Shown here piece by piece: positions 34,601-43,008 of a stretch of 64,000 nucleotides of DNA (position 1 is its first letter; the number at the start of each line of letters is the position of its first letter). The stretch is from positions 1-64,000 of the forward strand of contig NZ_CANPVO010000023.1 of the NCBI RefSeq assembly GCF_947581785.1. The letters run 5' to 3'. Source of the DNA: Candidatus Palauibacter polyketidifaciens. GTDB lineage: Bacteria > Gemmatimonadota > Gemmatimonadetes > Palauibacterales > Palauibacteraceae. Below the pieces are notes generated by a model. That model saw only the letters and a list, made by a program, of their open reading frames with translations, was not told where the DNA came from and did no database searches. The translations under genes and the position numbers were made by a program.

Positions 34601-36023
34601 CGCATCGCCGCGGCAGGTCGACCGGAGCATGGTCTCCGCCGAGCAGGTCGAAGCCACCGTGCGCGAGATCGAGGCGCTGCGCGCGGGCGGCCTCTACGCC
34701 TCCGCGCTGGCCTGGGCCGGGCTCGGTTCGCTCGAGGTCTGGGCCGAATGGACGCACGAGCAGGATCCGGAGTCCCGCCGCGCCGCCCGACTCGCGGCGA
34801 ACGGGACACCGCCGGCGCTACCCGACTGGCGCAGCCTCCTGCCCGAAGGCTGGAGCTACGGCGGCGAACGGCTCGTCCAGTGGGAGACGCCGATGCCACC
34901 CCCCGAGGGTCACGGGATCCTGGCCATGATGGCCGAGGCCTTCGAGGAAGTGACGATGTACAAGGTCGGCGAGTCCTACCTCGGCCGGGACATCTGGGCG
35001 GCGGATCTCATGCCCCCGATCGCGGCCTCGCACTGGTCGCGCGTGAAGGCGACGACCTTCAAGCCCACGCTCATGCACTCCGCGCGGCAGCACGCGAACG
35101 AGGTCTCCTCGACCAGCCACGTCCTGCGGCACGCGGAACTCCTCCTCACGGATCCCGCGCAGCGCGCGAAACTGAACGACGTGAACGTCATCATCCACCC
35201 GTTCACGAACCCCGACGGCGCCCAGCTCGCCTACGACCTGTACCGGATCACGCCGGACTTCATCCTGCACGCCGGCTACCTGGCGTCGCTGGGAATCGAC
35301 GTGATGACGGGGTCGCGCGACGATCACCCCATCTACCCGGAGGCGCCCGTCAGAAACCGGCTGTGGGGCCGCTGGCTGCCCGACATCTTCCTGAACCCGC
35401 ACGGGTACCCCTCTCACCAGGTCGTGCAGCTGTTCAGCGAATACTCGGGTCTCGTGCGGCGGGGGCGCGTGACGGAGCGCAACTGGGGTCTGAACAAGGG
35501 CTGGTTCATGCCGGGGTTCGGCTACGTCGACAGTCCCGAATACCCCCGGCACCGCGACGCGGCGTTCGAGATCCGCGACTACATCACGCGCGGGATCAAC
35601 TCGAACCGCGACGTGTTCGAGATGAACCAGCGCAACTATGCGCGCTACCGCCGCTACGGAGCCGCCTACGATCCGGATGTGTTCCGGCTCCCGATGTCCG
35701 ACAGCGTGCTCATCGAGATGCCGTTGCGGGGATCGAGCGGCGAGTCGCGGTTCGGATACGACCCCCGCATCACGATCTGGTCCGGCACGACGGAAGCCCC
35801 GGACGAGACGGCGTACGGCCCGTGGATGGAGCTGGTGGCCAAAGCCGGACTCTCGTGGAACGAGGCGCTGCTCGATTACCTGTACGAGGGAGAGCACGAA
35901 GTGAAGCGCTCCGGCTCCTCCTTCTTCGGCGGCGTGTCGCTGCGCATTAACCGACCCCGGCCTCCGGAGGACGACGAGGCGTCGGAGGAGGAGGCCACCA
36001 CGACGGACAGCGGCGGCACATAA
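31695..36023 (+). CDS. very large secreted M14-type metallopeptidase
   Basis: A 1442-residue exported protein. A signal peptide (ending near LAAQQ) is followed by an N-terminal region in which two similar domains (about residues 55-200 and 345-475) share the pattern of an entry helix, ES..I..PL strand, SLxxGEG loop and a VVSG/VVGG..G..AA..L strand-helix ending in FPHL/LPHT. The zinc carboxypeptidase domain is C-terminal: MHSARQHANE gives His1133 and Glu1136 of HxxE, with FLNPHGYPSH a candidate for the third ligand. M14 enzymes remove C-terminal or modified residues from peptides. It is translationally coupled to the FAH gene. The size is far above the 300-600 residues usual for the family. 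Confidence 0.85.
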   Translation: MMKPRTRSFGGLRQDPAAAARAVSVALALAVVFAAAPGSRGLAAQQTPDLATLFELGTLVLDANGDSVPDLVNAALVLGEDPSPDVLAAAAEIAARLGFETMAMDLPLSRNPEGGQVGIVVGRSGLEAAGLRSPGIDPASLDSGEGAVAVREEDGRTWILVVGGDDEGLQAAARLFAGVLPHTRTLSTAELSRVRDDLAETLEAGGVADATVRLTQARVRAGQAGVGRVIAEIEVDEANLSAAAELLRGLATGDADADPGEPEGTEAEPGDESTDAEAPPTRLAYAGLESVEVRLAGGPTIRIAGRAAPDAPGPIAGRPGSGGKNDMDLSNLYTSDGLLGGGVLPNRVDAMLAPGEGGIDGLPDLAGRLGLESTGITVPLVVPASSIEGAAARPTLVLTGVDNALTRQLADSAKIDAGSLAPGEGLIEVVPAAFGSKPALVVSGADAAGAERALDQLARTFPHLAERGDDRPTVNDVERGLWDALSGHSPVGQAATGLYKLGRIAGKLADRQIARADVLLSVEKADPGLGAYVRARAAEALGLPDAAAVDVTVDDRDVQRAATIFADTLALPSEVDRFRELFRTQVLPAAGSAGSGGPIRVEARLSEPPEIRRQLEEEARDALIEAGAPADAVEVRVLSAFKQGYSWLEEVVLPQLEGRDIGEIVIRFRRNDPPEEWPQQAIHTPVRWLHEIFPIDEVFARELGLALERIRFEQTTDGPTYEVTVTDAGGAEILSDDFEPHRVMRPYFDRFRDYEHVRVTTGWIHAAAGDRTLVDERIVTDPEAFWDHYQSVVLPAIYDYVMDRHDGIPEGGNADAPYFGELTVELEMSEPNYRLEVDNEIHAPMDALHEEIYFGTIEFFDLIGRNSRGQGLTFPGRILPVMRPRGDGRPAELRVSFTGFATSRPAVVVAFEDAAGAADTMRLDIPKTGLERPSARLAIVRAGEPGIAHLGLRVRVDTDADMRDSLLNYASPRQVDRSMVSAEQVEATVREIEALRAGGLYASALAWAGLGSLEVWAEWTHEQDPESRRAARLAANGTPPALPDWRSLLPEGWSYGGERLVQWETPMPPPEGHGILAMMAEAFEEVTMYKVGESYLGRDIWAADLMPPIAASHWSRVKATTFKPTLMHSARQHANEVSSTSHVLRHAELLLTDPAQRAKLNDVNVIIHPFTNPDGAQLAYDLYRITPDFILHAGYLASLGIDVMTGSRDDHPIYPEAPVRNRLWGRWLPDIFLNPHGYPSHQVVQLFSEYSGLVRRGRVTERNWGLNKGWFMPGFGYVDSPEYPRHRDAAFEIRDYITRGINSNRDVFEMNQRNYARYRRYGAAYDPDVFRLPMSDSVLIEMPLRGSSGESRFGYDPRITIWSGTTEAPDETAYGPWMELVAKAGLSWNEALLDYLYEGEHEVKRSGSSFFGGVSLRINRPRPPEDDEASEEEATTTDSGGT

Positions 36024-36097
36024 CCTATACTTGCTCCGGCCCGGCTTCGGAATTCAGGTTGGGGCGTTCTCGCACCGTTCAACGCAGGGGAATCCCG

Positions 36098-36586
36098 ATG
36101 CGCATATCGAACCACATCTCGAACCATCTTCCGACCAGCGCCCCGTGGAGAGCGATCCGCGGGTCGGTCCGGATGGCGGCGGTCGCGGTCATCCTCGGCG
36201 CCTCCAGCCTCGCGGGCCAGGAGGAGGGCGGCGAGGACGGAGAGGCCGAAGAGGCGGCGGCCGCGGCCAACACGACCCAGGGCGTGTTCAGCGAGGAACA
36301 GGCCACGCGCGGCGAAGACGTCTTCTGGAACATCTGCGCGGAATGTCACTTCGAGGAGGACTTCGGAGGGCCGTTCATCCAGTCGTGGGTCGGGGCGTCC
36401 GTAAAGGACCTCGTGGACGAGATCGTGGCCACGATGCCGGAGGACAATCCGGGCGGGCTGCCAGCCGAGCAGTACGTCGATGTCGTTGCCTACATGTTCA
36501 AGATCAACGGCATGCCGACCGGCGAAGACGAACTGACCGCCGATAATGTGGATGCGGTGGAGATCGAGGTCGACCTCGACCCCTGA
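36098..36586 (+). CDS. exported c-type cytochrome
   Basis: A 162-residue monohaem cytochrome. After a signal peptide (MAAVAVILGASSLAG) and an acidic Glu/Ala linker comes a single c-type haem site, CAECH, in a domain beginning ATRGEDVFWNICAECHFEE. ATMPEDNPGGL offers the axial Met in the usual class I position, and YVDVVAYMFKINGMP is the C-terminal helix. Spacing from the haem is normal. The double-Cache autotransporter starts 34 bp later on the same strand, so the two are probably co-expressed. Confidence 0.88.
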   Translation: MRISNHISNHLPTSAPWRAIRGSVRMAAVAVILGASSLAGQEEGGEDGEAEEAAAAANTTQGVFSEEQATRGEDVFWNICAECHFEEDFGGPFIQSWVGASVKDLVDEIVATMPEDNPGGLPAEQYVDVVAYMFKINGMPTGEDELTADNVDAVEIEVDLDP

Positions 36587-36620
36587 TTCGCCCTCTCCAC
36601 CCGGGGAAGGAATGGTCGCC

Positions 36621-39167
36621 ATGCGAAACCGGACGTCTTCCGTGATGCTCCTGGCTCTGCTGGGCCTGGCCGTGGTCGGGCTCCGGGCGCGTCCCGCGAG
36701 CGCACAGGTGCCGAAGGTCACCGCCGGCGAGGTGGTCGACCGCGAGACCCTGAAGGGGTTCGTGACCTGGGCGACAGCCGTCTCCGCCGCCATCACCGAC
36801 ATCAACGAAGGGTCCCGACTCATCCAGGCGGTGAGAACGGAGGGCAGCGACTACAACGTGGGGAACATGTACCTGATCTTCATGACCCCCGATGGACAGG
36901 TGTTCATCCACGGCGAAGACCCCCACATGGATGGCACGAACGTCTTCGATGTGGCGGACGAGAACGGGACCAGGGTCGTCCAGCAGCTGCTCGCCGCCGG
37001 CGCGGCCGGGGGCGGTTTCGTGGAGTGGTGCTGGGACGACCCGCAGGATCCGGACGACGCCCGCTGCAAGGACAGCTACGCCCTTCAGTACCATTCCCAG
37101 GTGGCGGGAACGGATCTGGTCGTGGTCGGAGGGTACTACCAGGACCTGTCGGGCGCCGGGCAGCCGCTCCCTTCCGTCCCGCTTCCGGAGGTCACCGCCG
37201 CCGACGTGGTGGATCGGGAGAGCCTCAGGCAGTTCGTGCATGGCTCTCTCGACTGGCTGATCGAGCTCGTCGGGCAAGTCGGGTTCGAGCGCGCGACCGA
37301 ATGGAAGGCCTTGATGCGGGAGGAGGGCGGCCCGTTCAAGTCCGGCCCGATCTATCTGTTCGTTCTCACTCCCGAGGGTTATGCGATCTTTCACGGCGCC
37401 GACCCCTGGCGTGAAGGCCGGACGGCTATCGACAACACGGACTCCCGGGGGAAGCCGTTCGTCAGGGAAGTCATCGCCGCCGCCCAGGGGGGCGGGGGGT
37501 TCGTCGAGTATTTCTGGGACGATCCGACGATACAGGGGGATGAGGATACGGGAACCCCCAAGGTGAGTTACGCTGTCTCCTTCAAGAGCGACCTCCCCAT
37601 CTACCAGGGCGTCGAGTTCATCGTGGGTGCGGGTTTCTATCGGAACTTCTCCACCGCCGAGGCGGAGATGGCCGCGGCCGACTGGCTCAACCGGTTCGGC
37701 CGTTCGGTGGCGAGCCAGGCCATGGAGATGATCGGCAACCGCGTGTTGCAGGCGTCCGATGGACCCGATCAGGTGACGGTCGGCGGGCGCACGGTCGACC
37801 TCGCCGCGCTGCGAGGGCGGGGCGGTGTGTTCGGCGGTCTCAACGCCCTCGCGCCCGCAGCTTCCCGCACGGGCGGTATGGCGCCGACGTCGTTCCTCCC
37901 GACATCCGTGGGCGGACTCCTCGGCGAGACCTCCTTCCGGATCTCACCCGGGCAGGATGCGGGGGGCGGCGGCGACTATTCGCTCTGGGGCGCGGGAGAG
38001 TTGACGCGCTTCTCGGCCCGCGAGGGCGGTGGGTCCGGTCGCGGCGAAATCGTCACCGCCGCGCTTGGCGCCGACTACAGGCTCGGATCGGTACTCGCCG
38101 GGCTCGCCGTGTCCCACAGTCTGGGGTCGGGCGGATTCGATCTGGGACGGGCCGGGGATGATGACGCGGGCGATGTGTCGACAAACCTGACCAGCGCCTT
38201 CCCCTACGCACGGCTCGCACTCAGCGACCGCCTCTCCCTCTGGGGCGCACTCGGATACGGGTTCGGCCGCCTCGACATCTCCGGAAGCGGAGAACAGGAG
38301 CCCTCCAGCGACATCTCAATGCGCATGGTGGGACTGGGGGCGCAGGGTGACCTGATGGGGGCCGGTGATCCGGCCGACTTCAAGCTCTCGCTGCGGGCGG
38401 ATGGCTTTGTCGCGCAGGTGAACTCCGAGGAGGTCGAGGGTCGGAGCGAACTCACGACCGACGTGAGTCGCGCGCGCGTGATGCTCGACGCCTCGAGGGG
38501 CTACACGCTCTCGTCGGGAGAGATGATCCAGCCGAACCTGCGGGTCGGCATGAGACGCGACGGGGGCGATGTGGACACCGGCTTCGGGATGGAGCTGGGG
38601 GGCGGTCTCGCCTTCCTCGACCTGGAGCGGGGTCTCACGATCTCCGTGCACGGGCGCAAGCTCGTGGCGCACGAACAGAGCCAATACGAGGAGTGGGGCC
38701 TCGGCGGATCCATCACCCTGAACCCGCAGGGAGCGGGACGGGGGCTGTCGCTCCGCGCGAGTCCTTCCTGGGGGTCGACGGCGAGCGGCCTGGCCCAGCT
38801 CTGGGCGCAGGGCGCGACCGGCCTGACGCCGAACGGGTACGGCTACGGTCTCGGCAGCCGCCGGCTGGATGCGGAGATCGGATACGGCGTTGACGCGCTG
38901 GCGGGCCGGGGCACCTTCACGCCGTACGCTAGACTGGTCCTGTCGGAGCAGCCGGGCGCGGGGCACTTCGGCGCGGGTCGGTCCCCGGGTCCGTTCGCGC
39001 TGATGCCGCTCCACGCATCGGGGCGGAGCCTGTATGGCTACCACATGGGCGGGCGTCTCAACGTCGGCTCGGGCCTCTGGCTCAACGTCGAGGGAGGCCG
39101 CAACGACTACGGCGCGGGTTCGGGTCCGGCGAACAGCGTGACCCTCAACCTCGCCATGAACTGGTAG
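36621..39167 (+). CDS. double-Cache autotransporter-like surface protein
   Basis: An 848-residue exported protein of unusual build. After a signal peptide (LLALLGLAVVGLRARPASAQ) there are two homologous Cache-like sensor domains: about residues 32-185 (ETLKGFVTWATAVSAAI, YLIFMTPDGQVFIHG, VVVGGYYQDLS) and 195-350 (ESLRQFVHGSLDWLIEL, YLFVLTPEGYAIFHGAD, FIVGAGFYRNFS). From about residue 440 to the end is an autotransporter-type barrel with alternating strands (AALGADYRLGSVLAGLAVSH, SLWGALGYGFGRLDI, VTLNLAMNW). No signalling domain is present. Cache domains usually sense small ligands at bacterial receptors, so this looks like a ligand-binding display protein. I chose ATG 36621 (AAGGA 9 bases upstream) over 36612. 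Confidence 0.82.
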   Translation: MRNRTSSVMLLALLGLAVVGLRARPASAQVPKVTAGEVVDRETLKGFVTWATAVSAAITDINEGSRLIQAVRTEGSDYNVGNMYLIFMTPDGQVFIHGEDPHMDGTNVFDVADENGTRVVQQLLAAGAAGGGFVEWCWDDPQDPDDARCKDSYALQYHSQVAGTDLVVVGGYYQDLSGAGQPLPSVPLPEVTAADVVDRESLRQFVHGSLDWLIELVGQVGFERATEWKALMREEGGPFKSGPIYLFVLTPEGYAIFHGADPWREGRTAIDNTDSRGKPFVREVIAAAQGGGGFVEYFWDDPTIQGDEDTGTPKVSYAVSFKSDLPIYQGVEFIVGAGFYRNFSTAEAEMAAADWLNRFGRSVASQAMEMIGNRVLQASDGPDQVTVGGRTVDLAALRGRGGVFGGLNALAPAASRTGGMAPTSFLPTSVGGLLGETSFRISPGQDAGGGGDYSLWGAGELTRFSAREGGGSGRGEIVTAALGADYRLGSVLAGLAVSHSLGSGGFDLGRAGDDDAGDVSTNLTSAFPYARLALSDRLSLWGALGYGFGRLDISGSGEQEPSSDISMRMVGLGAQGDLMGAGDPADFKLSLRADGFVAQVNSEEVEGRSELTTDVSRARVMLDASRGYTLSSGEMIQPNLRVGMRRDGGDVDTGFGMELGGGLAFLDLERGLTISVHGRKLVAHEQSQYEEWGLGGSITLNPQGAGRGLSLRASPSWGSTASGLAQLWAQGATGLTPNGYGYGLGSRRLDAEIGYGVDALAGRGTFTPYARLVLSEQPGAGHFGAGRSPGPFALMPLHASGRSLYGYHMGGRLNVGSGLWLNVEGGRNDYGAGSGPANSVTLNLAMNW

Positions 39168-39172
39168 GAGAC

Positions 39173-39760
39173 GTGGTCAGGGGCCGGCCGCCCATCCCCG
39201 GGCGGCCGACCCCGCTGGTCGCCCGAGTCGTGAAGCCACCTACGGATTCCTACACCGCCCTGGACTCCCTCGCCGGGATCCGCTCCGGAATCCGCCGCTG
39301 CCTCGAACGAGCCGCCGACGCTGACCGGCTGGGCGTTTCCGCCCCCGACATCTCGGCGTGGAGCGTCCAGGATCACTTGGAGCACCTGCTGCTCTCCGAC
39401 CGGATCGTGCTGGATTGGGTCGTAGAGGCGCTGGCCCGACCGAACCCGGCGACGAGGGAACAGTCCGCGCGTGAGATCGGCGTGACGCTCCTGGCGCACG
39501 GCTCGATCCCGCGCGGCCGGGGCCCGGCCCCCGACTTCACGCTGCCTGCTGGTCTGGAAGGCGCCGATCTTCGGGCGGGTTTCGAGGCGCTAAGCGGGCT
39601 CGCGACGGATCTCGAACCGCGACTGGCGGAACTGGACGCGTGCCGGCTCACGCTCCCGCATCACGTGCTCGGCCATTTCACGCCCGCCGAGTGGCTACGC
39701 TTCCTCCACCTCCACCACCGCCATCACGAAGCGATCATCCGCGATATCCTCGCCGCCTGA
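39173..39760 (+). CDS. DinB/DUF1569-like putative metal-dependent protein
   Basis: A 195-residue protein of the DinB-like four-helix fold. Histidines suited to a metal site are in VQDHLEHLL and LHLHHRHHEAIIRDIL. Related proteins act as thiol-dependent transferases or have no known reaction. The GTG at 39173 follows GGAG by only 2 bases and would add a Pro-rich head; a GTG at 39230 is an alternative start. It lies 5 bp after the autotransporter gene and is convergent with cstA. Confidence 0.7.
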   Translation: MVRGRPPIPGRPTPLVARVVKPPTDSYTALDSLAGIRSGIRRCLERAADADRLGVSAPDISAWSVQDHLEHLLLSDRIVLDWVVEALARPNPATREQSAREIGVTLLAHGSIPRGRGPAPDFTLPAGLEGADLRAGFEALSGLATDLEPRLAELDACRLTLPHHVLGHFTPAEWLRFLHLHHRHHEAIIRDILAA

Positions 39761-39776
39761 CGGAAGAGCCCGTCGG

Positions 39777-41549
39777 TCACGCCTGGGCTCTTCCCGCGCG
39801 GACTCTGCGGATAGCGGCGGCACCCTCCAGCAGGAGCCAGATCTCGAGGATGAAGATCGCGGCTCCGATCACGAGCAGCAGCCACTGGTTCGTGCCGAAG
39901 AAGCGGTCGAGGTTGATGACCATCGCCCACGTCGTCATCAGCAGCAGGAAGCCCATCGGGATCATCGTCACCCAGAAGGGGCGCCCCTGCCGCATCAGGA
40001 AGAGCGACACGATGAGGAGCGTGAGGCCGGCCAGGAGCTGGTTCGTCGTGCCGAACAGCGGCCAGATCATCATGCCGCCGGCGCCGCGGTCCGCGGAGAG
40101 CGCCAGGACCGCGCAACTGATAACGGCGATCGCGGTCGCCACCCAGCGGTTCTGGATCGCCTTCACGTTGTACTCGACGCCGAGTTCGCTGATGATGTAG
40201 CGCTGCAGCCGGATGGCGGTATCCAGCGTCGTCGCCGCGAAGCTGATCACGACGACGGAGGCGAAGATCACCGCCACGCTCTCGGGGATCCCGATACCGG
40301 CCGCAAGCACGCCCACGCCGTTGACGAACGCGGTCGTGGCGCCGGCCGTTGCCGCCTCGAAGCTGCTGTAGTGCTCCTGCCAGAGGACAAGACCCTGCGC
40401 CGCCCCCACGTCCCGGCTGAGGTAGATCGCGAAGCCGGCCGTACACGCGATGATCGAGGTGAGGGCGAGCGTTCCCTCCCCGATCGCCCCGCCGTAGCCC
40501 ACGTAGCGCGCGTCCGTCTCCTTCCCCAACTGCTTGGATGAGGTGCCCGAGGCGACGAGGCCGTGGAAGCCGCTGATCGCCCCGCAAGCGATCGTGATGA
40601 AGAGGAGCGGCAGCCAGCCCGGCGTGTCGGCGGGCAGTTCCGTGTTCACCGTGGGCGCCACGACCTCCGGGTTCACCACGAGCACGGCGAGGCTGATGAT
40701 CCCGAGCGCGACGAAGAGCTGGTGCCCGTTCACGTAGTCGCGCGGCTGCAGGAGCAGCCACACGGGGAGGACCGAGGCGACGAAGGTGTAGGAGAAGAGG
40801 ATAGCGATCCATCCCACGCGGCGCCCATCGGCCGCTGCCGCCTCTCCCGCCGCGGCCACATCGCCTTCCGCCGCGGCGAGTTGCGCCTCGGTCGGGCTGA
40901 AGCCGATGAAGTCGGGCAGCGTGAAGGGCATGTCCTGCCCGAACCAGATGAGCACGTACAGCGTTGCCAGCGCCCCCAGCGACGGAATGAGGATCCCCGT
41001 CCCCGTGCGGTAGATGAGGAAGCCGACGATGAGCGCGATGACGAGCGAGCCCCACACCGGAACCACGGCGCCGGGGTTCGCCATGAACAGGTTCGCGATG
41101 ATCACGGCGAAGACCGCGTTCACCATCAGGAGCAGAAAAAAGATGATGAGGAGGAAGAGGACGCGGGCGCGCTGGCCGAGGATCGACTCCGTGAGCGTCC
41201 CGATCGACCGTCCCTTGTGGCGGGTCGAGATCCACAGCGCGCTGAAGTCGTGCACCGCCCCGGCGAAGACCGTCCCGAGCACGACCCACAGGAACGCGGG
41301 CAGCCAGCCCCAGATGACGGCGATCGCGGGTCCCACGATGGGCGCCGCCCCCGCCACCGACGTGAAGTGGTGCCCGAAGAGCACATGCTTGTTCGTCGGC
41401 ACGTAGTCTACGCCGTCCTTGAACTCGTGCGCGGGCGTGACGAAGTCGGGGTCGAGCTTGAAGATCTTGCCGGCGATGAAGCGCGAGTAGATGAGAACTC
41501 CGGTCAGGAACGCCGAGAGACCAATCACCAGCAGGACGATCGCGCTCAT
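39777..41549 (-). CDS. cstA: carbon starvation protein CstA-like transporter
   Basis: A 590-residue inner-membrane protein with about 16 helices. The CstA signature opens the protein (YSRFIAGKIFKLDPDFVTPAHEF through DYVPTNKHVLFGHHFTSVAGAAPIVGPAIA), and WPLFGTTNQLLAGLTL is conserved near the C-terminus. CstA proteins import peptides or pyruvate during starvation. The length is shorter than E. coli CstA but usual for many phyla. GGGAGG precedes the ATG. It fits the peptide-scavenging theme of the region. Confidence 0.93.
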   Translation of the reverse strand: MSAIVLLVIGLSAFLTGVLIYSRFIAGKIFKLDPDFVTPAHEFKDGVDYVPTNKHVLFGHHFTSVAGAAPIVGPAIAVIWGWLPAFLWVVLGTVFAGAVHDFSALWISTRHKGRSIGTLTESILGQRARVLFLLIIFFLLLMVNAVFAVIIANLFMANPGAVVPVWGSLVIALIVGFLIYRTGTGILIPSLGALATLYVLIWFGQDMPFTLPDFIGFSPTEAQLAAAEGDVAAAGEAAAADGRRVGWIAILFSYTFVASVLPVWLLLQPRDYVNGHQLFVALGIISLAVLVVNPEVVAPTVNTELPADTPGWLPLLFITIACGAISGFHGLVASGTSSKQLGKETDARYVGYGGAIGEGTLALTSIIACTAGFAIYLSRDVGAAQGLVLWQEHYSSFEAATAGATTAFVNGVGVLAAGIGIPESVAVIFASVVVISFAATTLDTAIRLQRYIISELGVEYNVKAIQNRWVATAIAVISCAVLALSADRGAGGMMIWPLFGTTNQLLAGLTLLIVSLFLMRQGRPFWVTMIPMGFLLLMTTWAMVINLDRFFGTNQWLLLVIGAAIFILEIWLLLEGAAAIRRVRAGRAQA

Positions 41550-41584
41550 CGTGTTACCTCCCAGCAGTCCGTTTCAGGCATCGA

Positions 41585-42613
41585 CTAGCGTTCTACGGGA
41601 ATCCGCCTCAGAGCGTCCACCCCCACCGGATCGGAGTCGAGGAGGGCGACGCGGAGGACGGGCCAATCTCCGAGAGACTGCGAGATCCTCGCAAGATAGG
41701 CGGCCTGACGTTCCCGCCGCGCGGCGAGGAACGGATCGTCGCCCGCGCCGGCGGCCGGCGCCGGGAGCACCTGGTTCACGACGATGGCCCCTACCGGGAC
41801 GTCGTGTTTCGCGAGGGCCTCGACCGCCTTCTCCGTTTCCCAGATCGGCAGGCGCTCGGGAATCACGACGAAGACGAACGCGGTCCGCCGGCGGTCGGTC
41901 AGGATTCGCCGCGCCGCGCGGAAGCGGTCGCGCCGCGCCTCCAGCGCCCCGAGCAGAGGGTCGTTCTCCGGCGTCGGGACCTCCTCGGAGCCCGCGACGT
42001 TCTTCCACATCTGCGCCAAAGCACCGATCTTCTTGCGCCGCTGGATGAGTCCGCTGATCCACGTCGCCATCAACTCGGGGAGAGAGAGAAGCCGGAGCGT
42101 CTGTCCCGTCGGGGCGGTGTCGAAGACGACCCGGTCGTAGTCGCCGCCCTCGTCCTCGAGGATGCGGGTGAAACGGTCGAAGAGGGCAGACTCCGCGGCG
42201 CCGGGGGAGACGCGGGCGATGTCGATCTGCCGGTAGACCTCGCCCAGGAGGCGGGGCGGGGCCGCGGACGCGACGCGCTCCTTGACCGCGTCGATGTAGC
42301 GGTCGGCCTCGCGCTCCGGGTCCACCTCCATGGCCCAGCAGCCGTCGGCGACCCGCCGCGGCCGGTCTCCCAGCTCAGCCTGAAGCACGTCCGCGGTGGA
42401 GTGCGCCGGGTCCGTGGACACGAGGAGCGTCCGGTGCCCCCGCGCCGCCATGTCGAGCGCGGCGGCCGCCGCCATCGTGGTCTTCCCCACCCCACCCTTG
42501 CCGCCGAAGAAAAGGACGGGCCGGTCGGGGAACGGCAGCGGGGCCCGCGTACGCCCGCGCGGTGCCGCCCCGGACGGCGTCGCGGCCCGCCGCGAACCCT
42601 CGTTGCTCAGCAA
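41585..42613 (-). CDS. ArsA/Get3-family ATPase
   Basis: A P-loop ATPase of about 342 residues. The deviant Walker A is FFGGKGGVGKTTMAAAAA, with STDPAHSTAD (A-loop) and VFDTAPTGQTLRLLSLPE (switch II). This is the single-domain ArsA/Get3 type rather than the double arsenite pump ATPase. No arsB, arsC or arsR is near, so an arsenic role is doubtful. The TTG start at 42613 overlaps the upstream stop in a TTGCTGA overlap, so it is coupled to the Cys-Cys protein. Upstream in-frame codons lack any start with a ribosome site. Confidence 0.82.
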   Translation of the reverse strand: MLSNEGSRRAATPSGAAPRGRTRAPLPFPDRPVLFFGGKGGVGKTTMAAAAALDMAARGHRTLLVSTDPAHSTADVLQAELGDRPRRVADGCWAMEVDPEREADRYIDAVKERVASAAPPRLLGEVYRQIDIARVSPGAAESALFDRFTRILEDEGGDYDRVVFDTAPTGQTLRLLSLPELMATWISGLIQRRKKIGALAQMWKNVAGSEEVPTPENDPLLGALEARRDRFRAARRILTDRRRTAFVFVVIPERLPIWETEKAVEALAKHDVPVGAIVVNQVLPAPAAGAGDDPFLAARRERQAAYLARISQSLGDWPVLRVALLDSDPVGVDALRRIPVER

Positions 42614-42957
42614 CAGCGGAAGCCGCCTTCGGGCCCGCGCTCCATTCCGACCCGGACGTGCCACTCGTGAAATTCCTCGATGAGCGACGGATACAGTTCG
42701 AGCATGTAGAACTGGACCGGGTTCGGCACGCCGAGGAGATCCGAGAACCCCATCAGCATGAACGCGTCGTGCTGCCGCAGGTACTCGCGGTGGATCGTCG
42801 CGCGGTAGGGGGCGATGTACAGCCCCTCGTACACCTCGCGCGCCTCCCGCAGCCAGCGGCGCCAGCGCGGTGTCGGCGTTGTCACAACCATGACGGGTCC
42901 TTTGATCCGGGTTCCGATTTGAGTCGCAAGACGGAAGAAGCGACTCCGAAATCGCAC
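42607..42957 (-). CDS. small protein ending in Cys-Cys, partner of the ArsA-like ATPase
   Basis: A 116-residue protein ending FRCC. Its body is helical and basic (RWRRWLREAREVYEGLY, IHREYLRQHDAFMLMGFSDLLGVPNPVQFYMLELYPSLIEEFHEWH). I recall a family named cory-CC-star whose members end in two cysteines and neighbour ArsA-type ATPases; this protein fits that description, though I could not check it. The terminal thiols could carry metal or be lipid or cluster anchors. The stop overlaps the TTG start of the ATPase gene. An ATG at codon 23 is an alternative start. Confidence 0.75.
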   Translation of the reverse strand: MRFRSRFFRLATQIGTRIKGPVMVVTTPTPRWRRWLREAREVYEGLYIAPYRATIHREYLRQHDAFMLMGFSDLLGVPNPVQFYMLELYPSLIEEFHEWHVRVGMERGPEGGFRCC

Positions 42958-43008
42958 GGTGCAGCACTGCGCGTCAAGGCACGGCCGAAAAACGGTTTGG
43001 GATCGAGC

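Noticed and set aside
31941-34757. A 938-codon frame opposite the M14 gene
   Set aside because: Its composition is that of an antisense shadow, and the M14 gene on the other strand has a signal peptide and catalytic motifs.
41585-42613. Arsenite efflux ATPase
   Set aside because: There is only one ATPase domain and no arsB, arsC or arsR nearby; the partner is the Cys-Cys protein.
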